From NCBI GenBank assembly GCA_003952965.2, contig CM025855.1, forward strand, positions 31,719,480 to 31,783,479: DNA of 64,000 bases. Direction: 5' to 3'. The translations under genes and the position numbers were made by a program. Positions 49,337 to 60,800 of the stretch are shown here, piece by piece. How positions within the stretch are numbered: position 1 is the first letter of the stretch; every line of letters begins with the position of its first letter. The notes below the pieces were generated by a model. The model had not been told where the DNA came from. It ran no database searches and saw nothing but the letters and a program-made list of their open reading frames with translations. The DNA comes from Morella rubra. Taxonomy: Eukaryota > Streptophyta > Magnoliopsida > Fagales > Myricaceae.

Positions 49337-50151
49337 TACTCCACCATCGCTGCCACTTCGCTCCACCACCGTTGCAAACAGAGATAGTTTAGGGTTCACG
49401 AAAAATTGGTAGAGATGATTTGGGGGAAATTTGTGCACTGTGGCCTGTGAGATTCGAAGGATTAGGCATTGGCTGAAGAAAAGACTGTAGAATTTATTAA
49501 ACCTGCACGACACCGTTCAGTTGAGAGAAGTGAAAGGAAAAATAAATTCTTCAATTGGGCGACGCCGTTTTGCCTTATGTGCCACGTGGGAATTTAAAGA
49601 ATGAGCTGAGTTGGCGTAAGGGGTTGCCATGTGGAGTCATTGCTGACGTAGATTGCCCTTCCGTTAAGCTGATGGACAGAAGCCTAACAGAAGGGCTTCT
49701 ACGTCAAAGGCATTAAGTATGAGGACCTTAGATTTGAATTTTGATTCTGAGGGACCGTTTTGTTAAAGGGGTATAAAGTCAAAGACTAAAATGTTAATTT
49801 CCCTAATTTTTGAAACGAGTAAATGTAAAAAAAAAAAAAAAAAAACAAAAAAAAAATGTTTTTTTTCCCCCGGGGGGGGGGTTCGGCGCCCCTGGCTGTC
49901 AGTTAGAAAAGAAGCCACAAAATTTCTGCTACTTCCTAGCATGTCATTGACAGTTAAGATTGTACCATGTAACAAGTGTGAACCAATTGATAAGTTGTGG
50001 GCCAATGCTGTAAGTTTGGTATATCGTTTAGAGTGCAAATTGTAAGAAAATTTGGTTCCTAGAGGTGCAAAACACAACTCTAAAGAGAAAGATGATACGA
50101 AATTTTTCTTTCTTTCGGGCATAGAAAAAATGTTCATTGCAAAGTCTCAGT
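49337..50151. other. Repeat-like flank right of the inverted repeat
   Basis: 49550-49790 resembles half of a non-autonomous DNA element of the same style as the one at 19.2 kb: words such as GCCACGTGGG, ACGTAGATTGCCCTTCCGTTAA and GAGGGACCGTTTTGTTAAAG. A poly-A (49827-49844) and a C4G9 tract (49867-49880) follow. No gene supported. Confidence 0.35.
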
Positions 50152-50727
50152 TCAGGGAAGAAAAATGTTAATTGCCCAAGAGAAAATATTGCTTACCTCT
50201 GAATAATTTACAGCTGCTTGAGAAACATTGAAGTTTTGTCCGTTGAAGGCCTCCAGATCGACTCTATTGTTACTTATGAGCTGGGCAGTATTGGTTTCAT
50301 CCTCAGACATCATTTGGTGATGAAGAGGGGTGTTCCCGTTGACACCCTTTTCATTCAAAAGATTGCTCAGAGAAGACTTTTTTAAAATGATTCCCATAAT
50401 ACCCTTTGCCCAATGGCACCCCAATATGGCAGTATGTCGCACATTGCAGCCTCTATTGTCAACTAGTTCACAACAGTCAGAACAGCTTGATATGATCACT
50501 TCTAATGCCACACTATTACCTCAATGAGCTGCAATATGAAGAGCTATCCTACCCTTTGCGTCTTTCATATATGCTATATGTCTATCAAATTTCAACAATT
50601 ATTTTGCTGACTCAGAACGATCCAAATATGCAGCTATGTGAAGCAGAGTCCAACCTTTATGGTCTGTTGTTATACTTCGAGCCCCGAGTCTTTCAAGAAG
50701 CTTTCCAACAAGTAATAAACCAATATA

Positions 50728-51384
50728 GTATATATATAGGGACAAAGCCAAGATTTGTCTTTAGAGGGCCAAATATAATTTTTTTTTGAAATTTTTTTTC
50801 TAACGAGTGTCAGACCATCTTACCATATACTCTCAACTAATCTCAGAGACTTCAAATTTTCATTATAATCAAAATAAACATAGTCAAAATGTAACCAAAT
50901 ATTTCTAAAACTTAAAAAAGAAAAACAATTATAAACTTAACGTAAGTGTAAAAGCTAAATTTTCATTAATTATGCTAATTGAACCAAACGTTCCTTCAAC
51001 TAGAAAAAGTCATCAATTATTATATCAGTGCTAAAACTTTGTACGGCCGAATGCAATCAAAGGTTTAAAATCTTCAGAATAAAGGGCTCATAAATTATTA
51101 ACAAAGACACGAAGCAATGTTAAAATCTAGTCAAAATAACATAGATACACACAAATAATAGAGCAATAATATAATTAGACAATAATACCAAAAAGTGTAT
51201 TTTTCCAAAAAAAAAAAAAAAGACAAATAATAATTAAATGTAATAACATATAGAATTCTAATTTTGAAGAGGAATTTTTGTGCGTGCAAAGCAAAAAATT
51301 TGTTGTATTCCAAGAGTTGAATATGGATTTTGCTATTTTCCTATATTCGAAGATAAAATAGTTGGGAGGAAGAAAAGAAAAGAG

Positions 51385-51476
<92 letters not shown>

Positions 51477-51850
51477 AGAAGAGAGAGAGAGAGAGAGAGT
51501 CAAAAAGACACTCTAAAAAAGAGGAGGGAGAGACCGAGGGGGGAGAGGAATTTTAGAAAAAAAATGGAGGGAGAGAAAAGTAAAAAAGACAGTACTCTTA
51601 GTATTTTTTTCTTTTAAAAATTAGAGGGTCCACTTATAAAGTAGATATTCCATCTCTCATGCTCTTTCTTCCTCTCATATTTATTTCTCCAAAAATTTTG
51701 GGGGGCCATTACAAAGATTACTACTAACTTTACCCTTCTATTAAAATAAAAATTGCAAAAATTTGAAATTTTACCTTATTTATAAAAAGGTTTGCAAAAG
51801 TTTGAGGGACCATGCCCCCTATCTTCGTCCATGAATATATATATCACAAA
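50728..51850. mobile_element. Possible non-autonomous element inside the ankyrin pseudogene
   Basis: The left end reads GGGACAAAGCCAAG and the right end, complemented, TGGACGAAGATAGG. Both abut TATATATA-type DNA, so an imperfect inverted-repeat element with an AT target site is possible. It lies between the two ankyrin blocks and contains the long A run. Superfamily not assigned. Confidence 0.35.
51385..51473 (+). repeat. Poly-A tract of about 89 bases
   Basis: An uninterrupted A run followed directly by GA-rich DNA (GAGAGAAGAGAGAGAGAG). It may be an old insertion tail or an expanded homopolymer. Its exact length is unreliable in any assembly. Confidence 0.8.
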
Positions 51851-52700
51851 GACATGTCCTATTTATTAGCAAATAGAGATAATGGTAATTGAATTTCAAC
51901 AATGAATGAATTACCCTAATTGTTTTTATCTAACTCAAATTATCAACCCATTATATAATTATTTATGACACAAAATTACTACTATATTGGTGTTACAATT
52001 TAGTAATTATGACATATACACATGATTATTGAATTAGCACACCATATCCGCAGACACACCTTAATATCTTGTTAAATGCAGTGTCACATGTGGGATTTGC
52101 TACCGCCACATAACTTTTAATAAAATTGTAAGATAGTCTAATCTTAATTTTTATAAAATTAACCACGCACGCTAGAATATTGAGAAAATTAAACTAATAT
52201 TACCAGTATTGTCCTGAGTTAATACTGCAGCATGTAGAGCTGTTTTGCCAAGGGGGCCACCCCAAGCTGGCGATTTACAAGTGTTCATAATTACAAATGC
52301 CAAATGCTTATGTCTTCCCTCAACTGCCATGTAAAGAGGAGTCTCACTAGCATCATTAGAAAAATACGAGAAATCTGGGTCTTTTCTGACTAACTTTCTC
52401 ACCACCTCAAAGTGATCTCCATAGTGCACGACCTCATGCAAGGCCATGTCATTGTCTTTGTTAATTTGTTTTCCTAAGCATCTCTTGGACTGGTTCAATT
52501 CCACTTTCGAGGTCATGATCAAGAGTTTGCGCACGTCGAATCAAAAAATCCACAATGACACTATGTCCATACCTTGCTGCAATATGTAATAAAGTTTCAC
52601 CCTTGGCATTGGTTTTCCATAATAGTAAGGGACACTTGTGGAGAACCTTTTCCACAAAGTTCATTGTTGATCCTGCAGACTCTGTAACCAAGGTTGTTAG

Positions 52701-52890
52701 GTATATATGGAGAATTGTGTTCGCATGCTTAAATCAAGTAGAACTGAGTTTAACCTAATTCTCGTTTAATATTCGAGTCGGAAATGGTGTTTGAACTCAA
52801 CTCATTTATTAAATGAACCGAGCTCGAATCAAGTTTATACGAGTAGAGTTCCAGTTATTCATGAACAGCTCGGTTCATTTATAGCCCTAG
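52701..52890. repeat. Repeat-like segment with CGAGCTC/GAGCTCG words
   Basis: Contains AAATGAACCGAGCTCGAATC and CAGCTCGGTTCATTTATAGC, which are inverted to each other. This resembles the nested palindromic ends of small plant DNA elements. Ends not defined. Confidence 0.35.
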
Positions 52891-53139
52891 GCAAATGCTT
52901 TGAAAGTTAGGCTATAAAAATGGACAAAAAAAGATTAAAGAATAGAGATAAATCATTTTAAAGTATTAATTGTTACCATTGAATCACATTTGGATGAAAT
53001 TTTTTAGTGCCTATTTAGTGTAAAAGATTCTTGCAATTTGGATTTTTCAAATCATTTCCCACTTATCCCAAGTGACGGAGCACTTGTGGTTCCAAAGGAA
53101 ATGCAATAAAATCATAGCACAAGACATCCATTATAACAA

Positions 53140-55150
53140 GGTCTTTTTTTATTATTAAGAAAAACAAAGTCCTTTTATAAGAATAACAACGTCTTCTTTT
53201 TATATATCTTCTGAAATGAGAAAGTGGCAGGCGTGTCCAATAGTTGCGATTGCATTATCAAATGACAAATATGACACAGACACGTCTTTTATCTATTTTT
53301 TTTTTTCCCCTTCTTAGACAACGCCTATGCGGTCTAGAGCCGCTCCTGCTATTACAATATTGATGTTGTTGTCGCAAAGACCAAATATTTTGAACTTACC
53401 TAAAGCTTGGATATAAAATGAATTTGAAGCTTTTCAAAAATGTGCCTTTTTTTTTATTTGTTCGAAGCACTTGAGTACTGTAAGTTAGCTTTTCTATTAT
53501 TTCGGCTTACTTTAATTTTTAACTCTGGTCGCTCAATCATTCACAGCGTCTTCCAAAATAAATTCAGCCTAATTATTTCAGATCCCAAATTTTTTAACTC
53601 TTGGTCTTTTTATATCTTGAGATATGTGCCCTGTCCAGTAGTTGCCATAGCGTCATCAATTACGATTTGTTCATTTCAAGAGGAGTTGCACATGGGGTCG
53701 ATGACTCTAACAACCATCACGGATTACTAAATTTTTCCTTTTCTTTTCGGTCTTGGTAACAAAAGATCCAAATGTAGTAGGAGCTGCCTATGATCCTATT
53801 ATTTTAAAAACATGTCTGGATTTTTAAAATTGATAAAGGGGACTGGCAATAACTGGCTTCCACTTGTTTCACGCCAGATCTAGCTGTTTCCAACACTCGT
53901 GGTTCACGCTGATTATAAAGAAAGAAGAAAAAACTAGCTCATCGTATGTATCTCTCATCCCCTTGAAGTAATTATTGTTGCACTGGTGAAGGTTGACACG
54001 CCATTACCCTTCCAACTCTCATCGTAACCACACCGACTCCACACATAATGCGACGGCCAAGGTCTTTTTTTATCTTGAGATATGGGCACTGTCCAGTATT
54101 TGCCATAGCGTTATCAATTACGATTTGTTCATTTCATGGGGTCATGTATTAGTGAACTAGTGAATGTTGACACGCCATCATGCCCTTCCAACTCTCATCG
54201 TAACCACACCGACTCCACACATAATGCCACTGTCAAGGTATTTTTATAAGAATAAGGTGGTCTTTTTATATCATAAGATATGGGCACTGTCCACTAGTTG
54301 CCATAGCGTCATCAATTACGATTTGTCTGTTCGATCCCCCCCATTCATTTCAAGAGCAGTGGCATATGGGGTACTCAATGACTCTACCTACCATCACATA
54401 TTTCTAAAACTTTTGAAACATTAACTATATTATCTCCATGTTTACACGACAATTTGTCCTTTTCTTTTTGGTCTTGGGTAACAAAAGATCCAAATGTATA
54501 ATTAGGAGCCACCTACGACCCTATTATTTTAAAAACATGTCATATTGATGTTGTCGTTGCAAATATCACATATTTTGAACTTACCTAAAGCTTGGATATA
54601 AAATGAATTTGTAGCTACGACTCTTGAAAGATATGAGGAGGTTTCACACCCTGGCTATATATTAGTGAACTAGTGAATGTTGACACGCCATCATGCCCTT
54701 CCAACTCTCATCGTAACCACACCAACTCCACACATAATGCCACTGTCAGGGTATTTTTATAAGAATAAGGTCTTTTTACATCTTGAGATATGGGCACTGT
54801 CCACTAGTTGCCATGGTGTCATCAACTACGATTTGTCTGTTCGATCCCCCCATTCATTCCAAGAGAAGTTGCATATGGGGTCCTCAATGACTACCTACCA
54901 TCACGTATTACTAAAACTTTTGAAACATTGACTATTATTACCTCCATGTTTACTCGACAAGTTGTCCTTTTCTTTTCGGTCTGGGGTAACAAAAGATCCA
55001 AATGTATAATTAGGAGCCACCTACGATCCTATTATTTTAAAAACATGTCTGGATAAAATTGATAAAGGGGACTGGCAATAAAGATAACTTACTTTAATAA
55101 CTGGCTTCCACTAAACAGCTATTGTTTCACCAGATCTAGCTGTTTCCAAC
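53140..55150. repeat. Local imperfect tandem-repeat field
   Basis: Blocks recur in direct orientation. GTTGACACGCCAT... starts near 53992, 54168 and 54680 (the last two are about 513 bases apart). TTGAGATATG...CTGTCCA occurs near 53617, 54073, 54268 and 54784. A block with ACTTACCTAAAGCTTGGATA occurs near 53393 and 54579. GATAAAGGGGACTGGCAATA closes the field near 53833 and 55060. The two 84-86 codon open frames (54164, 54677) are only the repeated unit read twice; no domain. Confidence 0.8.
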
Positions 55151-56555
55151 ATTATATATTGCAATGTCCTGTATAGGCTACACTATAAAACAATGAATCA
55201 CAGCCGTTGTTTTTGGAGGTCTGATTCTCCAACCATCAAAATTTTTGTCGCTTGCCATCAGCATCTTCAAGGGAATTGGACCTCAAATGGCTTTCATTCC
55301 TTGAAACTATGGCCAATAGGAAACAAAAATGCTTTTGATCAACTGCAACAAAAATCTCATGCAAAAGTGCAACGCCCATTCGGCCTTAATTGCAGGTTTG
55401 CAGCATTCTTTTTGGTAATCATTCTTTTCTGTAAAGGTTGGAGAATTGTTACCTAAAGCCTCATAATGTCCCAAGTTGCAACCACAATTGGTAGATTTGA
55501 CTACATACGGATCAGTCCTAAAAGTTTCTACTAAATAGTTCACATTCGGCCACCACATTAATGATTTCTACAAGGGTCTAGATTTAATTATTCAAACAAA
55601 AAATAATAGAAAAATAGAGTAAGTAAACTCTTAAGAGGCTAATTAACTGGATCTGGATTGTCGATATAACTCATTACGGCTTGACTACTATTAGACAACT
55701 ACATGCTCTCTACTTCTTGGTTTGTAGGTCTGTTTTAAGCATGTCACAACGTAACATTGGAGAAGATAAGAGCTCATCCAATTTGCCGTCTGATCATGAT
55801 TTATCTCTGAAAAATTTTAGAACCCATTTTTCATGTAATGCTGTTCACAGCTCAGATATAATAAATTAATTGTTTTTTCAACCATTTTGTCAGCACTTAC
55901 CTCATTCAAAATATACAAGATTTGTACGAGTAAGAAGGGTGATAGATCTTCTTGAATGATTAAGGATCAGGAGACGATCCCACTACAGACACCACAGCTC
56001 AGAGATAAAAGAGTAGAGTATCAGCTTGACACGGCGGAAGTCATTAGTTTGAGCCTAATACACGCCTCTTTTGGTCAACAACGGAAGAATGAAAAGACGC
56101 GCTGGTCACAAAGCAAGAAAGGACTGAACTCGTATCTCTGGGTCTATGAAGGAACTTGCTCCCAGTGTATATCCGCTGGGGAAAACTGGAACTTGAATTT
56201 GCTGGGTATGCTAGCTCAGAAAAGGCTCGTGATGGCATGTCACGATTGAACCCGAGTGACCCGTGTGCATGTTTCGTGACACTGTCTCCTTGAGTTCATA
56301 AACCCTTGAATGACATAACATGCCACATCAGTAACAGAGACACGTGCACATACTACCAACAAAACATGACAAGAATAACTCTGAAACCATCTTGAACTTT
56401 GAGATAGAAATTAATCAACACAAACTATACTTTCACAGTCGAAATAGATATAACGCCCTAGATAATATAGAAAGTCATTGAAAATTTCACTATCCATGTC
56501 TTCAGCTGTATACAAATTCAGGTGTGTTGGACATTTTTTATTTCCAAATTTAGGA
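55151..56555. other. Intergenic, no supported gene
   Basis: Short open frames (for example 55956-56249) without domain or splice partners. The right end is the 3' flank of the minus-strand gene ending at 56556. Confidence 0.4.
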
Positions 56556-57495
56556 CTATTGGACATTCTCCACTTTTAAGTTCTCAATTATTTCAATACA
56601 TTTTCTTAACAATGACTTTGCCTCCTCATTCTTCTCCAACACAAGCTGATGAAGGAGTTCATCCTTAAACCCAACGTCAGTCCATTGCATCGCTGGAAGG
56701 TCTCTGATCAGGTTAGCGATTTCCAAAAGGCACTCTGAAGCAGAGACGTGAACCTAAATTTGGGGACATGTGAATTAGAAATTGCATAAACAAGTTATTA
56801 GCGTTGGAAGCAAAATGCACAAGTCACAGATCCATTGAACATGACAGTCAAAACAGCAAATCTGTTCCGAGAGGTATATGCTGGACAACAATTGTATCAA
56901 TTGGATAAAAGGGGCAAATGTATCCCAACTTCAGAAATAAATCTTCCTTCCATATGAACAACATCAATAAAGCTTTATTATACAAAGGTGTGTATCATAG
57001 GTTTGAGAAATCTTGGTAAATCTGGATATTTAACCATTATATGACTTGTGCAAAAACCGACCAATGAAGATCTGCATTAGAAAATGTGTTTGAAGGTAAA
57101 AGCAATGACATTGTCCTCAGATAAGAATCCTGAATGTGTGTTATTAATGGAACACTTTGAGGTTTTAAATGAAAGAAACTCAAATTAACATTAGAACAAG
57201 AATATGCTGTCACATTTGTATCTGTTATTTCTCTTTCTGAGAAACTATTTTCCCTGCGTCATTAGGATTGGTTCTCTAAGGTTACTGATGTCTTACTTAA
57301 AAACCATGTAAGAGACAGGGTGCGCCTGAAGATTCTGTTAGTCCAGTCAAGGTTTTACCCAAATAAACTGCGCTTACAAGTTACAACGAAATATAATGTA
57401 CACTGACAAGCCAAACAAGGAAATGGATGGCATACCTGGGCAATCTTTACTGTGCGTATGCATAAAATTATCTCAGGTGACAACAAGCGAAACAA
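56556..57495 (-). CDS. Unrecognised gene, last two exons, running into the gap
   Basis: Two minus-strand exons with good borders. The exon 57495-57436 (20 codons, LFRLLSPEIILCIRTVKIAQ) follows TTATCTTCAG and ends CAG|GTATG. The last exon 56753-56556 (65 codons plus TAG) follows AAATTTAG and begins VHVSASECLLEIANLIRDL, with later words such as QWTDVGFKDELLHQLVLE and a helical, charged end (NEEAKSLLRK...IIENLKVENVQ). Both are in phase 0, with a 682-base intron between. I do not recognise the family. The text is helical and Leu-rich, like the tail of a scaffold protein. The 5' part must lie across the gap, but what follows the gap does not look like gene DNA. Confidence 0.6.
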
Positions 57496-57509
57496 CTGAA
57501 GATAAGAAT

Positions 57510-57610
57510 NNNNNNNNNNNNNNNNNNNNNNNNNNNNNNNNNNNNNNNNNNNNNNNNNNNNNNNNNNNNNNNNNNNNNNNNNNNNNNNNNNNNNNNNNNN
57601 NNNNNNNNNN
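57510..57610. other. Assembly gap (run of N)
   Basis: About 100 N, the conventional length for a gap of unknown size. The sequence character changes abruptly across it: gene-bearing on the left, extreme AT-rich repeat on the right. Confidence 0.99.
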
Positions 57611-57849
57611 AATCAGGTCGGATTTGTCTCTCGCACAGATTTGATGAACGCTTGAATAGGTATTCTCCCTAATTGGTTGTTCTGGGCAAAGACTGCTTAA
57701 CTTTAGTGATCAGTGACTTGGTTTACCAGCCGTTATATTTTTATGACACAGTGACATTCTTGTTAATTCCGCGAGTTATCTTGTATAATTTTCGCTAGAT
57801 ATTTATCATTTTACTTTTACGTCTGCTCTCTTATTTATCACGATTTCGC

Positions 57850-60800
57850 TTTTCTCCTTTTTTGTTCCATTTGTATATTATTCAGTATGCTTGGTTGGTA
57901 TGCTTTTGTAGCACAGTTTTCTCTGGACCTTCAAGTTGTTTTAGAGTATTTTTTCAGAAACTGTTTTGCTGAAATTTATTTTTATCTATAATAATAGTCT
58001 TTTTCCTTGTAGATGTAATATCAAATTTATATATATAGTAGATTTAACTAGAATTAATGCTGAAATGAGAAATTTAATTCTCGTTATAGGTATCTCTTCT
58101 AAGAGATTAAAGTCGCTCTCAACTGTCAATCATTTGTGGCTTACGTTGTGCTTATGACAGGTTAAATATAGTCTATGGAGAGACAGTTTTTTCGCTCACT
58201 CTGTTCTCTTTCGGAATGCATGTAAGTTAATTAATCTTTTATGAACTAATATTTGACTAAATAGTAGACTGCATCATGTTTTGTTGTTTGTCATAACTTA
58301 AGTAGAAGGGAATTTTATGATACTCGAAACTTACTTAATGTTTTATTTTGTGCCATATCATTTCAGTATTAATCTAGAATTGTAATATGACTTTATATTG
58401 GGATTGAAATAAAGATTTTAATCGCTTGAAAGGTTAAGTTGGTTATAAACTCATGAATTTATTGTATAGTTGATCACACACACTGGATTTTTCTAATTAT
58501 TTTTTGAGTCTTATAAACTTTTCATTACTTCTTAATTTGGCATCGATTTATAATGCAACAATTATTGATATAGTAGGTTTTTTGAATAATTATTTAAGAC
58601 TTTAAATTAATTATCTATTGTACTAATAATACCGTAATTAAAGATTCCATTTTCCGCATCATAGTTCTAATTAAGTAACATTGGAGTGTATTAAGTTTTA
58701 GCGAAGTTAATTGGGGATATATTATTTTATTTTTATTTTAGTCTAGTAAGTCTTAATTGGACCTATTTTGGCTGAATTTACGCACAATATAATGATGCTG
58801 TCTAAATTTTTGACAAAAATTAATTTACAAAAAGAATTTTTAATTTTATATCTTTTGTATCTAATAAACTGCTATATCACCTTTTTTTTTTATTTCTTTT
58901 TCAATATATTATGATGTCAAATTTTAGACTATTAAAAATAAGTTCTATATTTTCCTTTTTGGTTTGTACTATAACTCCTTAATTATTCCATTTCCACATT
59001 TTCTTCAATAATAGGATGTCTAAGTTTTAAGCAAAATTCATTTGGGGTATTTTGTTTTATTTAATAATTTTTGGTCTAAATGTTCCATTGTTATCACTTA
59101 TATGTCTTAATTTACCATTATATATATAGTGTATCTAATAATTATCGAAGCAAATTAATTTACTGGATTTTCAAATTGTATTTTGGTCTATAACTCTTCA
59201 TTATAAGTTTAATCTCTTTGCTTCATTTTTTTTTTATATTATGGTATCCGTAGTTTATTTAACTTAATTAAAATTGGAGTATATTTCAATTTATACTTTG
59301 GCATAGATTTTAAGTTACATTTTGCTCCATATCTAGGCCAATAATCTAGTTTCCCCATTTTCATTGATTTTAATGGTAGTTAATTTTTGAACAAATTAAT
59401 TTATATGATTTTTAATTTATCTTTTGGTCTTTAACTCTTACGTTATTCTATTTGCAAGAATGTTCTACTATTCTTCGAAACACTTCGATATTTAATTTTG
59501 AACGTAATTTGTTTGTGACATTATTTCATTTTAATACTTATTTGACACATACCTTCATTACCATATATGTAATTCGTTTAAACACATTTAGTCTTTCATT
59601 TGATTTATATTAGTAGATTATATTATACTTAAAATATTAAGGTACCATGATAATTAAATATCACAAAATATTATTATACTCAGGATTTTTTTCATTAATT
59701 TAATCATTGCGTCTATAATCTTTATTCATTTATTCATAATTTCCCTTCAATATTTCTGCAACATTATGATATCTTTTTTTTGAATTAATTAATTTGGATT
59801 ATTTTTAATTTATCAATTGTGCTATAAAAATCCTTAAATAATAAATACATTTTAACTTTTCAATTTCTTCAGTAGTTGGGAATCTAAGTTTTAAAGCTAA
59901 GATAAATTTGGGTATTTTTTAGAATTTATAGTTATGAGTCACATAAGTCTCCATTAGACGATTTGGATATACCAATAATAAATACAAGTGTAATACTTAA
60001 TTTTCGACAATAATTTACAAAGGATTTCTAATTATCTATATAGGTCCATAATTTTAATCTAACACATTATAACTCTTTTTCACTTCATGCGTATTATATG
60101 AGGTTAATTTATACTAATTTTTTGAATTAATTAATTTATACTATTTTTAATTTATCTTTTGTACTATAACTCCTTAATTATTTCATTTCCCTCAATTTCT
60201 TCGATAATTGGGTATCTAAGTTTTAAGAAGGACAGATAAATTGAATTGGGCCTAATTATTTTATTTAAATTTTTGGTCTATATGTCTTCCATTGACCAAT
60301 TTCGCTCATTTACCGAAATAATATGGTATCAAATTTTTGAAAAAATTAATTATCCCAGAATTCTAATTATTGTATCTTTTGGATCACTGTAAACTCTTAA
60401 AACTGTTATTCTATAAATTTGCAGTCATGGGATTTCATTCAACAATCTACAAATATTAATATTTAATTTGATAGTTATATTAAGTTTGGACTATTTTTTC
60501 AATATTTATCTATTTTGTAACTATAACTCTACCATTAAGTCTATTCTTGTTTCATTTAAAAGTTTCCATTGGATCTATTTGTTCAATTTACCATAATATT
60601 GTGGGTACCTTATGTGAACAAATTAATCTTAACAGGGATTTATATTCTAAATACTCTCATTTTAGTCTAATAATTTTTCATTATTCTATTGCTATCAATT
60701 TGTCTACAAACATATGATATCTAGGTGTTTTGAAAATTAAATGATAGTTTGGACTATTTTTAATTTATCTATTATACTCTAACTCTTTACTTAATCTATT

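Larger units (their letters stand above)
50152..52700 (-). pseudogene. Ankyrin-repeat protein gene (ACD6/ITN1-like), broken
   Basis: Minus-strand exons carry ankyrin text. At 52690-52200: GETLLHIAARYGHSVIVDFL, then DMALHEVVHYGDHFEVVRKL, then ETPLYMAVEGRHKHLAFVIM and KTALHAAVL. At about 50720-50185: GWTLLHIAAYLDRSESAK, then GRIALHIAAH, then NGNTPLHHQM. The first block changes frame near 52493, where one frame stops at TAA just before KDNDMALHE. The second block has in-frame TAA (after SESAK) and TGA (after LHIAAH) codons. The first visible exon follows a TTGGTTACAG acceptor, and no 5' exon or C-terminal membrane domain is seen. The ACD6-like family acts in defence at the membrane, but this copy looks dead. 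Confidence 0.75.

Noticed and set aside
51280-51556. Lysine-rich open frames across the poly-A and GA tracts
   Set aside because: Pure translation of a homopolymer and a microsatellite.
54164-54931. Two similar 84-86 codon proteins as a tandem gene pair
   Set aside because: They are the same DNA repeat unit read twice. The C-terminal parts differ by frame, and no start context or domain supports coding.
57396-57644. Plus-strand open frame across the gap
   Set aside because: It spans a run of N, so its continuity is an artefact. The minus strand there carries a better-supported exon.
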